A stretch of 64,000 nt of DNA. Origin: Sipunculus nudus (Eukaryota; Annelida; Sipuncula; Golfingiida; Sipunculidae). Of this stretch, positions 46,356 to 57,018 are shown in pieces. Where the stretch lies: the NCBI GenBank assembly GCA_026874595.1, contig CM049307.1:33088862-33152861 (forward strand). The letters are read 5' to 3'. The notes below the pieces were generated by a model. It was not told where the DNA came from and made no database searches. It was given only the letters and a program-made list of their open reading frames with translations. The position numbers and the translations under genes were made by a program. How positions within the stretch are numbered: position 1 is the stretch's first letter; every line of letters begins with the position of its first letter.

Positions 46356-48155
46356 ATGTCACAACAAACAGAGCTCCTTTTATATTTGATCCGACGAAAA
46401 CGTTTAAATGCGACACGACTTGTCATGGCCCAGCAGCAAAAGAGGAAACATAGGTTCTGGGTCCATGACATGTTAAAAAAGAGAGAAAATCATGGGGCCT
46501 ATTACCACTTGGTAAGGGAGCTGGCACTGGACAGCCAAAAACATCACCAGTATTTCAGGATGTCTGCTGAGAAGTTGGAGGAAATACTCGGGTTTGTTGG
46601 ACCAGATATCCAGAAAAGAACTCTTGTGCGAGACCCACTGGAAGCGAACCAGAAACTGGCAATATGTGTAAGGTAACGTACCCTTAATATATTGTAATAT
46701 AGGAACCTAAATGTAATACTACCTGTTTGCCTCCCTGCGGAGGGATATATACATATATATAGCCTGGAACTTCAAGTATTAATCATTTGATGAGATATAG
46801 GGATTCATTATTTTCAGTATCTAATAAGAGTATAAATCCTGTGACATCTTAAGAGTAACATCCCATAAGGTAACGTGCCCTTAATATATTGTCATAGGCT
46901 TTGGAACCGGGGGGGGGGGGGCGAGGGGGGCGCGAGGGGGGGGGGGTATATTATGATATTATTTCCTGTTGGAAATATAATACTCTACAGAGAAGCTGAG
47001 ACTCCCGGAACCTATTGGTCATCAAGACTGTTGCCTCTGGGGTGCTCACGCTGGTCAGGCAGATGATAAACTGGTTGTACTTCAAGTGTCGACTTAATCG
47101 CTCATGGCATTTTTGGCGGCATAGGTGGTAGTACCCGCACCTCCTCCCCCAATTTTGTCATTGACGTTCCTGTACTATATAAAAAAAATTACACTTGCTA
47201 TGCTAACAAAAAAACATGCATACATAAACTATATTCATAAAAAAGAGGGAGCAGGCAGGCAGTGTCAATGCTTCCTACACTGTCAACCATCGAAATCATG
47301 GGATATTAATTGATCATAGTGTTACTATAGTCAGGTCAGGGCCTCTGAGGCTGCCACTGCATGCTGAGAACCTGGGTCCTTGCACCCTGAAGTGTGAGAC
47401 AGTCCAGATCATGTAGGTTGGGCATCTTTGCTATTCATAAACTGTCTTGCTGGTCATTCACAGTCACATTTACTGTCTGAAATTGAAGCTTGAAAGACAT
47501 GTCTATAGTCAGTTTGTATAGTGTTTAAATGGCATCTAGCAAAAAGCAGAAGGTATCTGACTTCTTTGTAAAATCTCAAGATTCCACCTATGACCCAGTG
47601 AGGTATGTAAAATTATATTTTGTTCCTTTAAGTTTCTAAATAAATAAGCTATTAGTAAACTATAAGTTTTTAGCTCAGCTGACTGTAAGTCATCTGAGCT
47701 ATATAAGCAGCTTTGGCCTTATAGCTGTCATATGTTCTGCCACCAATTCCAGACGCTTGCAGTAACTCAGTAAAGCAAATCGGAACCTTTATATTTGATA
47801 ATTACAACTCAAACTTCAAGTAAGTTTGAAAATGTTATATATTCTTTGCCTATTTGTATCGTGCTTTATACCTCACACACCAATGGTGGAGTAAAATTAA
47901 AATCCCAGTATAAATATTATCAATTTGGCACACATGATTCTGTAAATTAAATATTTAATCATTTTTTGTGTGGTGCAGCATGTGATTAAAAATAGGAAAT
48001 TGGTAAAAATACTGCACTGAAAATGCATTTTTTATGTTTTATTTTTTCAAAATTTTCCAAACTGTGAGAGGGGGATACCCCCTCCCACACCCACCCCCTT
48101 TCGGGAGCTTATGCACAATATGCCCTATATTTCACTTTTAAAAAGCTCAAAAAAC

Positions 48156-48204
<49 letters not shown>

Positions 48205-48304
48205 CAAAGTGCGCCCCCCCCCCCCCCACTTTCAAAACTATTCCGTAGCCTATGATTGTAATATAGGAACCTAAATGTAATACTACCTGTTTGCCTCCCT
48301 GCGG

Positions 48305-48348
<44 letters not shown>

Positions 48349-50319
48349 GATTGAGATTCAGCCTGGAACTTCAACTATTATTCATTTGATGAGATATAGG
48401 ATTCATTATTTTCAGTATCTAATAAGAGTATAAATCCTGTGACATCTTAAGAATAACATCCCAGAGGTAGACTTATAAACTTGATGTATACATGACTGAT
48501 ATTTTAACGTTTTAAAATTACTTTTATCTAATTTTTATCATATTTTTAATGTCTCGAATGAATATATATATGGATCAACCATTGCCCTGCAGTACCCTCT
48601 GGCTACTTTTGACGTCATCATTTTGGAGAATTAGCTTATGAAGAATCGATTAGGTTTGGGTGTGGGTCTGGCTCATGATCCGGATAAAACCTAACATTAA
48701 TCAGCTTATTTTGTTTTATGATGAATCTGTTATTCAGTGTATGGATGGCTTCCTGCATGCATGAAGTAAAGACTGCAAAGGAAATTAATCTGTTTTATCA
48801 AGAGTATGAAAGGCTTCCTGCATGCAGGAATTCAAGACTGCAAAGGAACTGCGGCTTCCGTTTTGTTCAACATGATCATAGTGATGTACACCAGTAGTTG
48901 AGAGTGAGGGTACGGATGCTTGAGGGACCGGCACAGGTGGTTGCTGGGAGGAATTATGTGGAAAGGAGGGGTGCTGGTGGGTTTCTTCAGCGATCCTTCT
49001 GCTCTGCTCCAGTTGCATATATGTGTTCCATATATGGTCTTCCATGTACAGCTGGTATGACTTCGGGAAACTGGCCATTTTTTCTCCAATCATCATGTAA
49101 AAGCTACCAGCTTTCTTTGTGGCTGAAATTTCTCCCTCCAGGCGCTTTATTCTGTGTGTGTCCTCTTCATAATCATCCTCTATTCTCTCAATCAGTTGTT
49201 GCATTGTTGTTCTTTTTCTTTTCTGTTGTTTTCCTTTTTTGTCAGAGGAGCTGGTTGATAAACATGCCGTTAGCCTTTTGTGCGAACCTCCTTGTGTTCT
49301 GAAATGTAAGAATTAGAAAACTAATAAGTAAAGAAAAATTTGCTTTGTTTTAATATTTTCTCGATGGATCAAATAATTATTATAACTATTTCAGATTTCT
49401 GGCTACTGGAGAAAGCTATGTTTCCCTTGCTGCACAGTATAGGGTCGGGGTCACGACCATCAGTCGCTTGGTACCAGAAGTGTGCACTGCCATATGGAAC
49501 AAAATGGGAGAAGCTTTCATGAAGATGCCACAAACGGAGCATGAATGGCAAATTGTTGCTCAGCAGTTCAAGCAAAAGTGGGACTTCCCACACTGTGTGG
49601 GAGCAGTGGACGGTAAACATATTGTCATCAGATCTCCCAGTAACAGTGGTTCTATGTACTATAATTACAAGGGTACATTTTCAATCATGCTTTTAGCTCT
49701 TGTGGATGCGTGTGGCAGATTTCTATATGTCGACATCGGGGCATATGGCCGGCAGTCAGATTCTGGGGTGTTAATGAATAGCAGCCTTGGTAAAGCACTT
49801 GCACCCCCCAATGCCCTAAATATACCACGGGCCGACTCCATTGAAGGAGCAGAACATATCGGGCCTCTGCCTTACGTTGTTCTTGGGGACGAGGCCTTTC
49901 CTTTGCAGGAACATATCATGAGACCGTTCCCCAGGAGACAGTGTGACCTTAACCAGGATGCGTACAACTATCGGCACTGTCGGGCAAGGCGCATTGTGGA
50001 ATGCGCATTTGGCATTCTTGCCACGAGATGGCGTGTTTTCTACAGCAGGATGGCCATTTCTCCAGAAAACGTTAAAACTGTAGTGCAGGCAGCCGTCATA
50101 CTACACAACATGTTACAAGCTGAAACAAGCCCAGGACCTGAATATGAGGAGATGATGAAGGGTTACCAGCCTGATAAAGTCAAGGGATTTAAAGGTGTAC
50201 CCGGTTTCGGCACCAGAGGTTCCACAGTTGCTGTGGATGTAAGGAACAGATTCACTGCTTTGTTTAACGAGTTTCCCTTGCCTTGGCAAACAGCTTACAT
50301 ACAAAAAGGACTTTATTAA
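46356..50319 (+). CDS. PIF/Harbinger DDE transposase (HARBI1-like), 413 aa
   Basis: Exon 1 is 46356-46672 (donor GTAACG). Exon 2 is 49395-50319 (acceptor TTTCAG). The joint splits an Arg codon and gives LAICVRFLATGESYVSLAAQ, the usual motif at this place in the family. The N-terminal ~100 residues are basic and helical. A helix-turn-helix (SYVSLAAQYRVGVTTISRLV) follows, then the DDE nuclease fold with D178 (GAVDGKH), D271 (VLGDEAFPL) and E308 (RRIVECAFGILATRWRVF). Length is normal for the family and no catalytic residue is missing, so it may be active. The upstream ATG at 46221 is in frame but lies in the terminal repeat array, so 46356 is preferred. The 3' UTR runs antisense through exon 3 of the partner gene, to AATAAA at about 50457. 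Confidence 0.92.
46893..48254. mobile_element. TIR element nested in the transposase intron
   Basis: The left end CATAGGCTTTGGAA and the right end reversed CATAGGCTACGGAA are inverted repeats, flanked by ATTGT on both sides (46888-46892 and 48255-48259). At 1362 bases it splits the second unit of the ~190-base direct repeat. It contains a G run at the left, a C run at the right, a (TA)n tract, an AGCTCAGCTGAC hairpin (about 47672) and a short coding-like start at 47530. The superfamily is not determined. Confidence 0.7.
47530..47605 (+). other. Possible 25-codon mini-exon in the nested element
   Basis: ATG begins MASSKKQKVSDFFVKSQD and stays open to a GAG|GTATGT-type donor at about 47602. 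The KKxKVSDFF start resembles N-termini of zinc-finger or BED-type transposase-derived proteins. It may be a remnant of the element's own first exon. Nothing downstream could be joined to it. Confidence 0.3.
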
Positions 50320-50772
50320 GCTGCAGTCTGAATATGTATTTGACAAACTCACTCATCCCCGGGTCCAGTCAAGCTGGAGAGGTTGTCGTCCGACTCATCT
50401 GGCGGTGAATTGTCCTCAGGAGTCATCTGTACATTAAAGTTGGAAACCGTGCTGCAAATAAAATAAAAAAAATCATTTTATATTTTTATCAGTATGTTTA
50501 ATGGGGGGAAAATATGAAGAGGGATACAGTGTGTGTGTGAGGCTGTGTGCGTGTCCCATGCATGTCTGGTGTTATGATGCCGGTGCTTAATCCCTGTTGA
50601 TTGTTTATTTCGCCATCACCTTACTCTCACTATACATGTGGTTGTCACTGAAGGTGCGTTCTATTGTGCACGCTTTCTCCTGAAAAAGATAGAGCTCATA
50701 TATTCCGATACCGCCGTGACAACCTCCATGTCCGTTAATTTAGCCGGCACTCAAATTTGTCTAGCTATAACC

Positions 50773-50834
<62 letters not shown>

Positions 50835-51990
50835 CTGTGTGACACATCTGATATATATTCCAATAAAAAATCTTTTAAAAAATAAGGTATAATGTTTAAG
50901 TACATGTATATTTAAATATTATTCTCTAAATATCGGGGGGGATGATTTCATTGACCATTCCCGATTGCTAAAAAGTACCCCATTCTCTCTCTCCCCCCCC
51001 CCCCCCCCCCTCCTTATTGATGCCCCTGAGTTTTGCACTCAAAACTTTCATTGCATATTATAAACACTAGTGTACCTTCCTTCTGTAGAACATTGGGATA
51101 AAAATTGGAGGCGATCCCAAAAGGGACCCTTGTTCAAGTATGCGGCCTCTGAACCACTCCGCTGTAACTCTTTCAGTTTTTTCTTGATGGTGCTGAAATA
51201 ATCTTTAAGATTTTTCCATTTGGTCCTTGCCATTTCCCCTGAAAAAAAAGAAATAATAAACTTGTGGTTGTTTTAATCAGATCAGTACGTTGTTGTCTAC
51301 AACAGGAACCACAATCATGTGTGATACGAAGGAATATTTTTATATATAAATTATCATGATTGTTCAGACATGTTAAGCACAGAGGTCGCAAATCGAACTG
51401 AAGGATCAGGGGTGGGCAGTGTTTTAAATATACCCAAAATGTTAACTTGATATATATATTTGAATTTATTTTATTATTATAATCTCATATATACCTTTGA
51501 TATAATATAAATATGGTTAACCTTTACTCGCCATGTAAACTAGTCTTCCCATATAAATTGTAAATTGTGAACAGGAAAATTGGAGGAATCTATTGAGAAA
51601 TAGGCCTCTATAGACCTGTTATAGGACACTATCCCAAATGCACAGCTCATATGCAACTATACATGCATGGGAAGATACAGAGACTAACTTAAGTTGACTA
51701 AAACCGAACATTTTTACATGATGATATATTTGTTAAATGATTAATAAATATGAAGCTTTTCTCAGTCGGTCCATGACAACAAATTAATGAATGAAGATGA
51801 AGTATGCATCTTTTAAAAATGAAGGGGGGGGGGGGGGGGGTGATGGGGTATTTGGGGCACATCCGGGGGGGGGGGGCAATAATAAAAAGGAAAAACATAA
51901 AGAGTAACAGTATTCCTAAGTACAGTTAGTTTTTTCTCCTGTACAGGACTGTAATGGACCAACCCCTCCCCAAATCAACCCCATGAGTGC

Positions 51991-52045
<55 letters not shown>

Positions 52046-52705
52046 CATGTATGTCTATTATTGCCCCCCTCAACCCCCATGAACATTTCGCTACGCCGCC
52101 AATGCATTTTGTATTGCCCCCCCCCCCCCCCTTTCGCGCGGACCAGATGTTATTTTTGTTTGTGAACGTAGGGCTACCGATGATGCGATAGACCTACAAG
52201 TTATATGTTAGACTTTGGGGATTATGATGAACTTTTCATTGTGTAGCTTTAATATTTTATTAATATTTTTTTAATAGTAATCTATGCATGCAAGATATAC
52301 AATATAGCCCAACCTTATACAAGTTATAATTTCTTATAGGCCTAAGCCCTACTATACGGTGCGAATTTTGTTGACTTTAGGCTTATTTTAGTTTGTATAG
52401 GCCTATTTATTATGAGGCCTATGCCTATTAATTATACTTTACTGTTTTAAATAAACTTTGGACAGTAGCCTATTGACTATTGTAGTATTTTCTTATTGAC
52501 AGTAATACCAGTAGGCCTACTTACAATCCAGCCCCTCCACGTCCATTTCTCTGGCTATCCTTGTCCAGGTTTTTTGTGCCAGGACCTTGTTTCTATGATC
52601 CTTCATTTTAGGATCATATAGCCATGGATTCCTCTCCACCAAGTCAATCAGACTTTCCTGCTGAGCCTGTGTCAGCTTCACGACCTGTTTTATTTGGCTT
52701 GTCAT
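48785..52705 (-). CDS. Harbinger MADF/Myb-like partner protein, 318 aa
   Basis: Four exons on the minus strand: 52705-52525 (donor GTAAGT), 51238-51076 (donor GTACAC), 50451-50353 (donor GTGAGT) and 49298-48785 (stop). All phases agree and the joined frame is open. Exons 1-2 form a MADF domain: LIDLVERNPWLYD, KTWTRIAREM, and across the joint WEMARTKWKNLKDYF, with the three spaced Trp/aromatic positions of MADF/Myb DNA-binding folds. Exon 3 is acidic (PPDESDDN). Exon 4 has a KKGKQQKRKRT nuclear signal, a helical IERIEDDYEEDTHRIKRLEG stretch and a Gln/Pro/Ser-rich tail. In zebrafish and plant systems the partner brings transposase to the nucleus and the element ends. Exon 4 lies in the transposase intron, and the transposase's exon 2 lies in intron 3 of this gene. 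Confidence 0.88.
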
Positions 52706-52754
52706 GTTGCTGGAGGACGGGGAATCCCTGGTTAAAACACGTCATGCAAGGGGG

Positions 52755-52849
52755 ATTCCGCGTTTCCGCGCGCGTTTCTTCTCACATGGAAAAGCTGAAT
52801 TCCGCGCGTTTTTTTCCGCGCGCGGAAACGCGATCATGGAAAAGGGGCC
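52755..52849. repeat. Right TIR and subterminal CG-rich repeats of Harbinger
   Basis: TTCCGCGTTTCCGCGCGCG and its complement precede the end GGAAACGCGATCATGGAAAA followed by GGGGCC. These mirror the blocks at the left end, but the right array is shorter. Confidence 0.85.
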
Positions 52850-53158
52850 TAACACTGAGAATATTTGGTGGAACTAATAAAAAAATGAAAATGTATTATC
52901 CAAAGTTCATCTCCACCAAATTTGGTTCTTTTATCACAATCTGAACAATTCTTCTGTATTTTGCCGTTAACCGCTGCACTATAGGCATTTAGCAACTTAT
53001 GACGAGTCATCTAGTTTAAAGCAGGTTACTTGTAAGATGGTAACATTGCTTGCTTTGCTTACCGGACAGCGTTTACAAACTTTGCGAATGTTAGATATTA
53101 ATGATATATTGTTTCATGAAAGTTCATGTATATTAAAAGTAGGGGCTTTGCTAACAAG

Positions 53159-54440
53159 TGACCCATGGGTCATGACGCTCAGCCGACTGACATGTTGACA
53201 ATATGTATTTGCACAGACAACTAATTAAGGTAATGTAGGTGGCATCATTGTTCATGCATATTAGCTTAAGTTCATCAAGACCCATAGGCACAACAAATCT
53301 GATGACAAACAAACCGGCTTTTCATGAGCAATTTGTGTGTATTTTGCATTATTTCTAGGGTGCTCAAACATACCCCAAAACTCTGAGAATATAGTTCAAT
53401 GTGACCCAATTTCAGGTTTCTGGGGAGAACTTTTGAGGAACTCTCAGGATGTCAAGTTAGAAGATTCTGGGCTCAAAGGTTATGATTTGTGCCCTACTTT
53501 GGTATCAAATTTTTAATTATTCTGAGGGGTCCAGATGACCGCATCTTTTGAGGTCTCAAAAATAGATAAAAAAATAGTAAAAAATCGAAAAAAAATTACA
53601 GTTGGCACCACCAGTCTGCAGAAACTGATGAAAAACTTCATGATGAATATCCATGCAAAGAATCATGGTGATCAATGCATTAGTTGTTCAGATACTTGCG
53701 CTTTTGTATCAAATTTTCCATTATTCAGGGGGGTAGGAGCCCCATAGCTCAAAGAATATGGGTAACAGAGACCTTATTCCTCGTTTCCACAGAGACTTCT
53801 CACGGGCCTCCCTGCATATCAAGAGAGAAGATTCTAGGTCCAGTCCTTAGGATTTGTGCCCTGTTAACAGATGACTGCATCTTAAGAGGTCTCAAAAATA
53901 GAGAAAAAAAAATCGTGAAAATCGAAAAAAAATACAGGCGGCGCCACCAGTCTGCAGAAACTGATGAAACATTCCATGACCAATATCCATGCTAACTATC
54001 ATGGTTATCAATGCATCAGTTGTTCATATACCCGTTGTTCAGATAGGCCTACTAGTTGTTCAGTGACCTAATTTTGTTTCCAATGAGACTTTTCATGGCC
54101 CCCTTGCATATTAAGAGAGAAGATTCTAGGTCCAGTTGTTAGGATTTGTGCCCTGTTAAAGGATGACCGCATCTATTATGGTCTCAAAAATAGAGATAAA
54201 AATTCGTGAAAATCGAAAAAAATACAGGCGGCGCCACCAATCTGCAGAAACTGATGAAACATTCCATGACCAATATCCATGCAAAAAATCATGGTTATCA
54301 ATGCATTAGTTGTTCAGATACTAGTATTTTTCATGGACCTCCCTGGATGTCAAGTTAGAATATTCCAGGTCCAGCGGTTGGCCGGACGGACGACAGACAA
54401 AGAGTGATCGCTATAGCTCTGACTTACAGTCAGCTGAGCG
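53159..54440 (+). repeat. Family B element, copy with the same ends as 31149-33203
   Basis: TGACCCATGGGTCATGACGC and GCTCAGCCGACTGACATGTT at the left match 31149 base for base. The right end is GACTTACAGTCAGCTGAGC, preceded by GGCCGGACGGACGACAGAC. Three to four internal units carry TTGTGCCCTGTTAACAG, GGCGCCACCAGTCTGCAGAA and CTGATGAAACATTCCATGA. It is shorter than the other copy through loss of unit parts, and has no LINE insertion. Confidence 0.8.
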
Positions 54441-54554
54441 AAAAAAATTGCTGGCCATTTTACGCCATAGCGTCTCGGGTTTAAGGTTCCACTTTCCTAG
54501 AAATGTAATCAGTACGTAAAAAGATGATTGGTTCAGAGTCGAGGCCTACACAAT

Positions 54555-54775
54555 GATGATGACTTTTTTTCTCACGTTTCGATTGCTTCAAAATTAAGTA
54601 TACTTAAATGACAAGACTTCTTTTCTCTCAAGTTTGAATTGGTTCAGAATTTTTTGGATTGGTCTCGAATTAAGTATAAACAATGGTTTATTTTTTTTCT
54701 CAGGTTCGGATTGGTCAAGAATCACACAGGAATGACAAAACGACCCGTTCTGGATTAGTTCAGAATTTGCATTCC
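54555..54775 (+). repeat. Short decayed tandem repeat
   Basis: TTTTCTC(A/T)C-GTTTNGATTGGTTCA-type units recur near 54563, 54625 and 54697, each followed by AGAATT or AAATTAAGTAT. They are loose, about 65-75 bases apart. Confidence 0.5.
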
Positions 54776-57018
54776 ATGATTTGTTGAATGATAGTTGCAA
54801 TTTCCGTTATATCATCGTAATATCATTGCAATTAAATTGCCATGCTCTCACAGGCACTCACGTGGACGGCTCAAACAGCAGGGACTCCCAGATTGTAAAA
54901 AAAGGAAAAAAACTTTGTTAATTTTACATTTTAATATGACTTGTCTTCTACCTGTACATAATTACAGAATACACAATAAATGCGACCCTGAAAGACAAAA
55001 ACGACACGTTATTAGGCAATAAATATTTTCAATTGTAGTGCTCACTATCGCTACACTACAGATTACAACAGTCATTTGTGAATAAATACAGGCTTCTGTT
55101 TACCGAGAGAAGCTCATACCGTAACACAACATCAATTGACAAGAGGTAGCATGATCTTCTGATGTCACAGCAACTGGAACTGGTCAGGACGACGACCCAA
55201 TGACCATCCACGCTGTCCTGGAAGCACTCTATCCGGAAACATCTGTAGACCTGGCGAACCATCCTGGGGACCTGGAACTTGCTGGAAACCTGTAAACACT
55301 ACCAGATGGGACAGACGCCCAACTGACGACTTCACCTTTACTGCATGTTAACTTGGATCGGGGATTATTAGGACACTGCGAACAGCCATTTTGCTCAAAC
55401 AATGGTATAACAGAAACTTGCGTTAGTCCAGAAAACAGCAGATTATATCTGGCAAAAGGCTGACTAAAACAACGGATCTGTATCCTACGAGCCTTCATGG
55501 ACGGACCACGCTGAACGATTCCTCTGGACGACTTGGCTGGTTCCTTCCGGCGAAAATCCTGTACTCTCTCTGGGTCTGATGACCTGTACTCTTGACAGCC
55601 TGAAAATTTTAATCATAAACCTTGCGAACAAATAATTTCTTGGATCCGCCTAAGATTGCACTGGAGATCTCAAAATAATTTAGACTAGTCCATCTGATAA
55701 CCTCCAGCCTCCGAATTTCAATAAGTCATTCAACCATTATAGGTTCTTGATTATACCTCATGGCAAGACATTTACCCACTTTACACTAAGAACGAAACTG
55801 TCTGATATATTTCAATGTCCGGTTTACTTCAAACTTAATACACCGACGCGACAGGTTCCTCCCACGTTTCTTCCTCGGCCTGATAATCTGGACTTCCGTT
55901 TGCCTGAAAACTCCCCTTATACATCTAGTACATAAACAATTTGCTTGACATCCTCGGGACGTAGAATAATTTTGTGTCTTTCTGAGACAGCATTCCTCTA
56001 GCATCAGCATTTGAATAACTAACGGCGCATTCATCGCGTATTCTTAATTAATATCACAGGTGGCGTTGCTAATGACTTCGTCAGAATAGTCTTGCACATA
56101 TTAATACAATTCTTCAGTACAACCCATAATGACATAACTGGGTCAAACCATGTGAAAATTCTTCTAATTCATTTCGGCAGCGCACTGAATAAAAAGGGAT
56201 GGATTGCCGATGAAAATGCTTTCGGAATTGCTATAATTCTAACTTCTTTGATGATTTGAGCGGCAGAACTTGACTGGGGCTATTTATCAGCAAATAGGGA
56301 AATTGTCTCTGAAACAAAACTAAAATACACAATGTCAGCCCCTGACGTAGTTTGGTTGTCCATTCTTTTACACAGTTCACTCAACATCTACAAACACGAA
56401 CCCGGAATATCAATCCTCTGCGTGTATTTCCTTTGGTCGTCTCGTGGTGTTATTGGAGGAATAAACCTTATGCCTACTGAATATTGTATTTGGCCCACAT
56501 CTGCTGCTCTTCGTTTTGAACAAGTTTTTTTTTTCCAATAAATACGGGGGCCCTGACGAATTCACATTTAAAGGCTTCCCACTTTTAGACACGAGGATTC
56601 TTTAAGAACTCTCTTTTACCTACAGAAGGTACCATCATCATCATTTCGGATCTGGCACACTGGCTGTTGGCGTTTTGTTGACTCCCTAAATTAACTAAAC
56701 GATACTATCAATCGATTTTGATATCGGCAGTATTTCCTAACAGCTCTTCTCCTTCCTCATTACAGTTCTTTGTGCGATAATATACATCCTTGTTTCTGTC
56801 ACTCTTGAATGTCCGTAGGCTGAACGGTTGATCACTTTCTGGACCACCATACATGTGACCAGCCTCGTTACCCCACAAGGAATGCAGCTGTTCCCCCATG
56901 TGCCCCCCTCAAGAAGGGGCCGCAACATGGAAGAAAGCTGCATCATCAATGACAGACAAAATGAGGAAAAGAAAAGAAAGAAACATGATATTTGATGGAT
57001 GATGAGAAACAGACGAGA
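54776..57018. other. No confirmed gene
   Basis: Two short plus-strand frames near 55160-55296 and 55297-55463 look protein-like (for example DDDPMTIHAVLEALYPE, and GHCEQPFCSNNGITETC), but they are in different frames with no clean splice joining them. The part at 56640-57018 is presumably the 3' UTR of the LENG8-like gene (minus strand). Other frames look like chance. Confidence 0.35.

Larger units (their letters stand above)
46671..48470 (+). repeat. ~190-base direct repeats in the transposase intron
   Basis: AATATAGGAACCTAAATGTA, TTTGCCTCCCTGCGGAGGGA, GAGATATAG(G)GATTCATT and ATCCTGTGACATCTTAAG appear in order at 46689-46866 and again at 48259-48470. The start of the unit, AGGTAACGT(A/G)CCCTTAATAT, is also repeated (46671 and 46868), so the splice donor of exon 1 has a second copy about 197 bases downstream. 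Confidence 0.8.
46092..52849. mobile_element. Complete PIF/Harbinger DNA transposon, 6758 bases
   Basis: Terminal inverted repeats start GGGCCCTTTTCCATGATCGC (left) and GGCCCCTTTTCCATGATCGC (right, reversed), and match for more than 30 bases with two changes. TAA lies directly outside both ends (46089-46091 and 52850-52852), the 3-base duplication typical of PIF/Harbinger. Inside are a DDE transposase read rightward from the left end and a MADF/Myb-like protein read leftward from the right end, the standard two-gene content of the superfamily. Both frames are intact once spliced. Simple repeats (TA runs at 48158-48202, 48308-48342, 50778-50831 and 51992-52037; G and C runs) and one nested insertion have accumulated only in introns and spacers. 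Confidence 0.92.

Noticed and set aside
48147-48374. Frames encoding repeated Ile-Tyr (also at 50638-50892, 51916-52107 and 51983-52191)
   Set aside because: They are translations of (TA)n microsatellites, not genes.
48898-49302. 134-codon plus-strand frame
   Set aside because: It is the antisense of MADF exon 4, whose splice phases and domain content show the minus strand to be the coding one.
55747-56592. Frames of 60-82 codons on both strands
   Set aside because: Short, overlapping on opposite strands, no recognisable family, no supporting splice structure.
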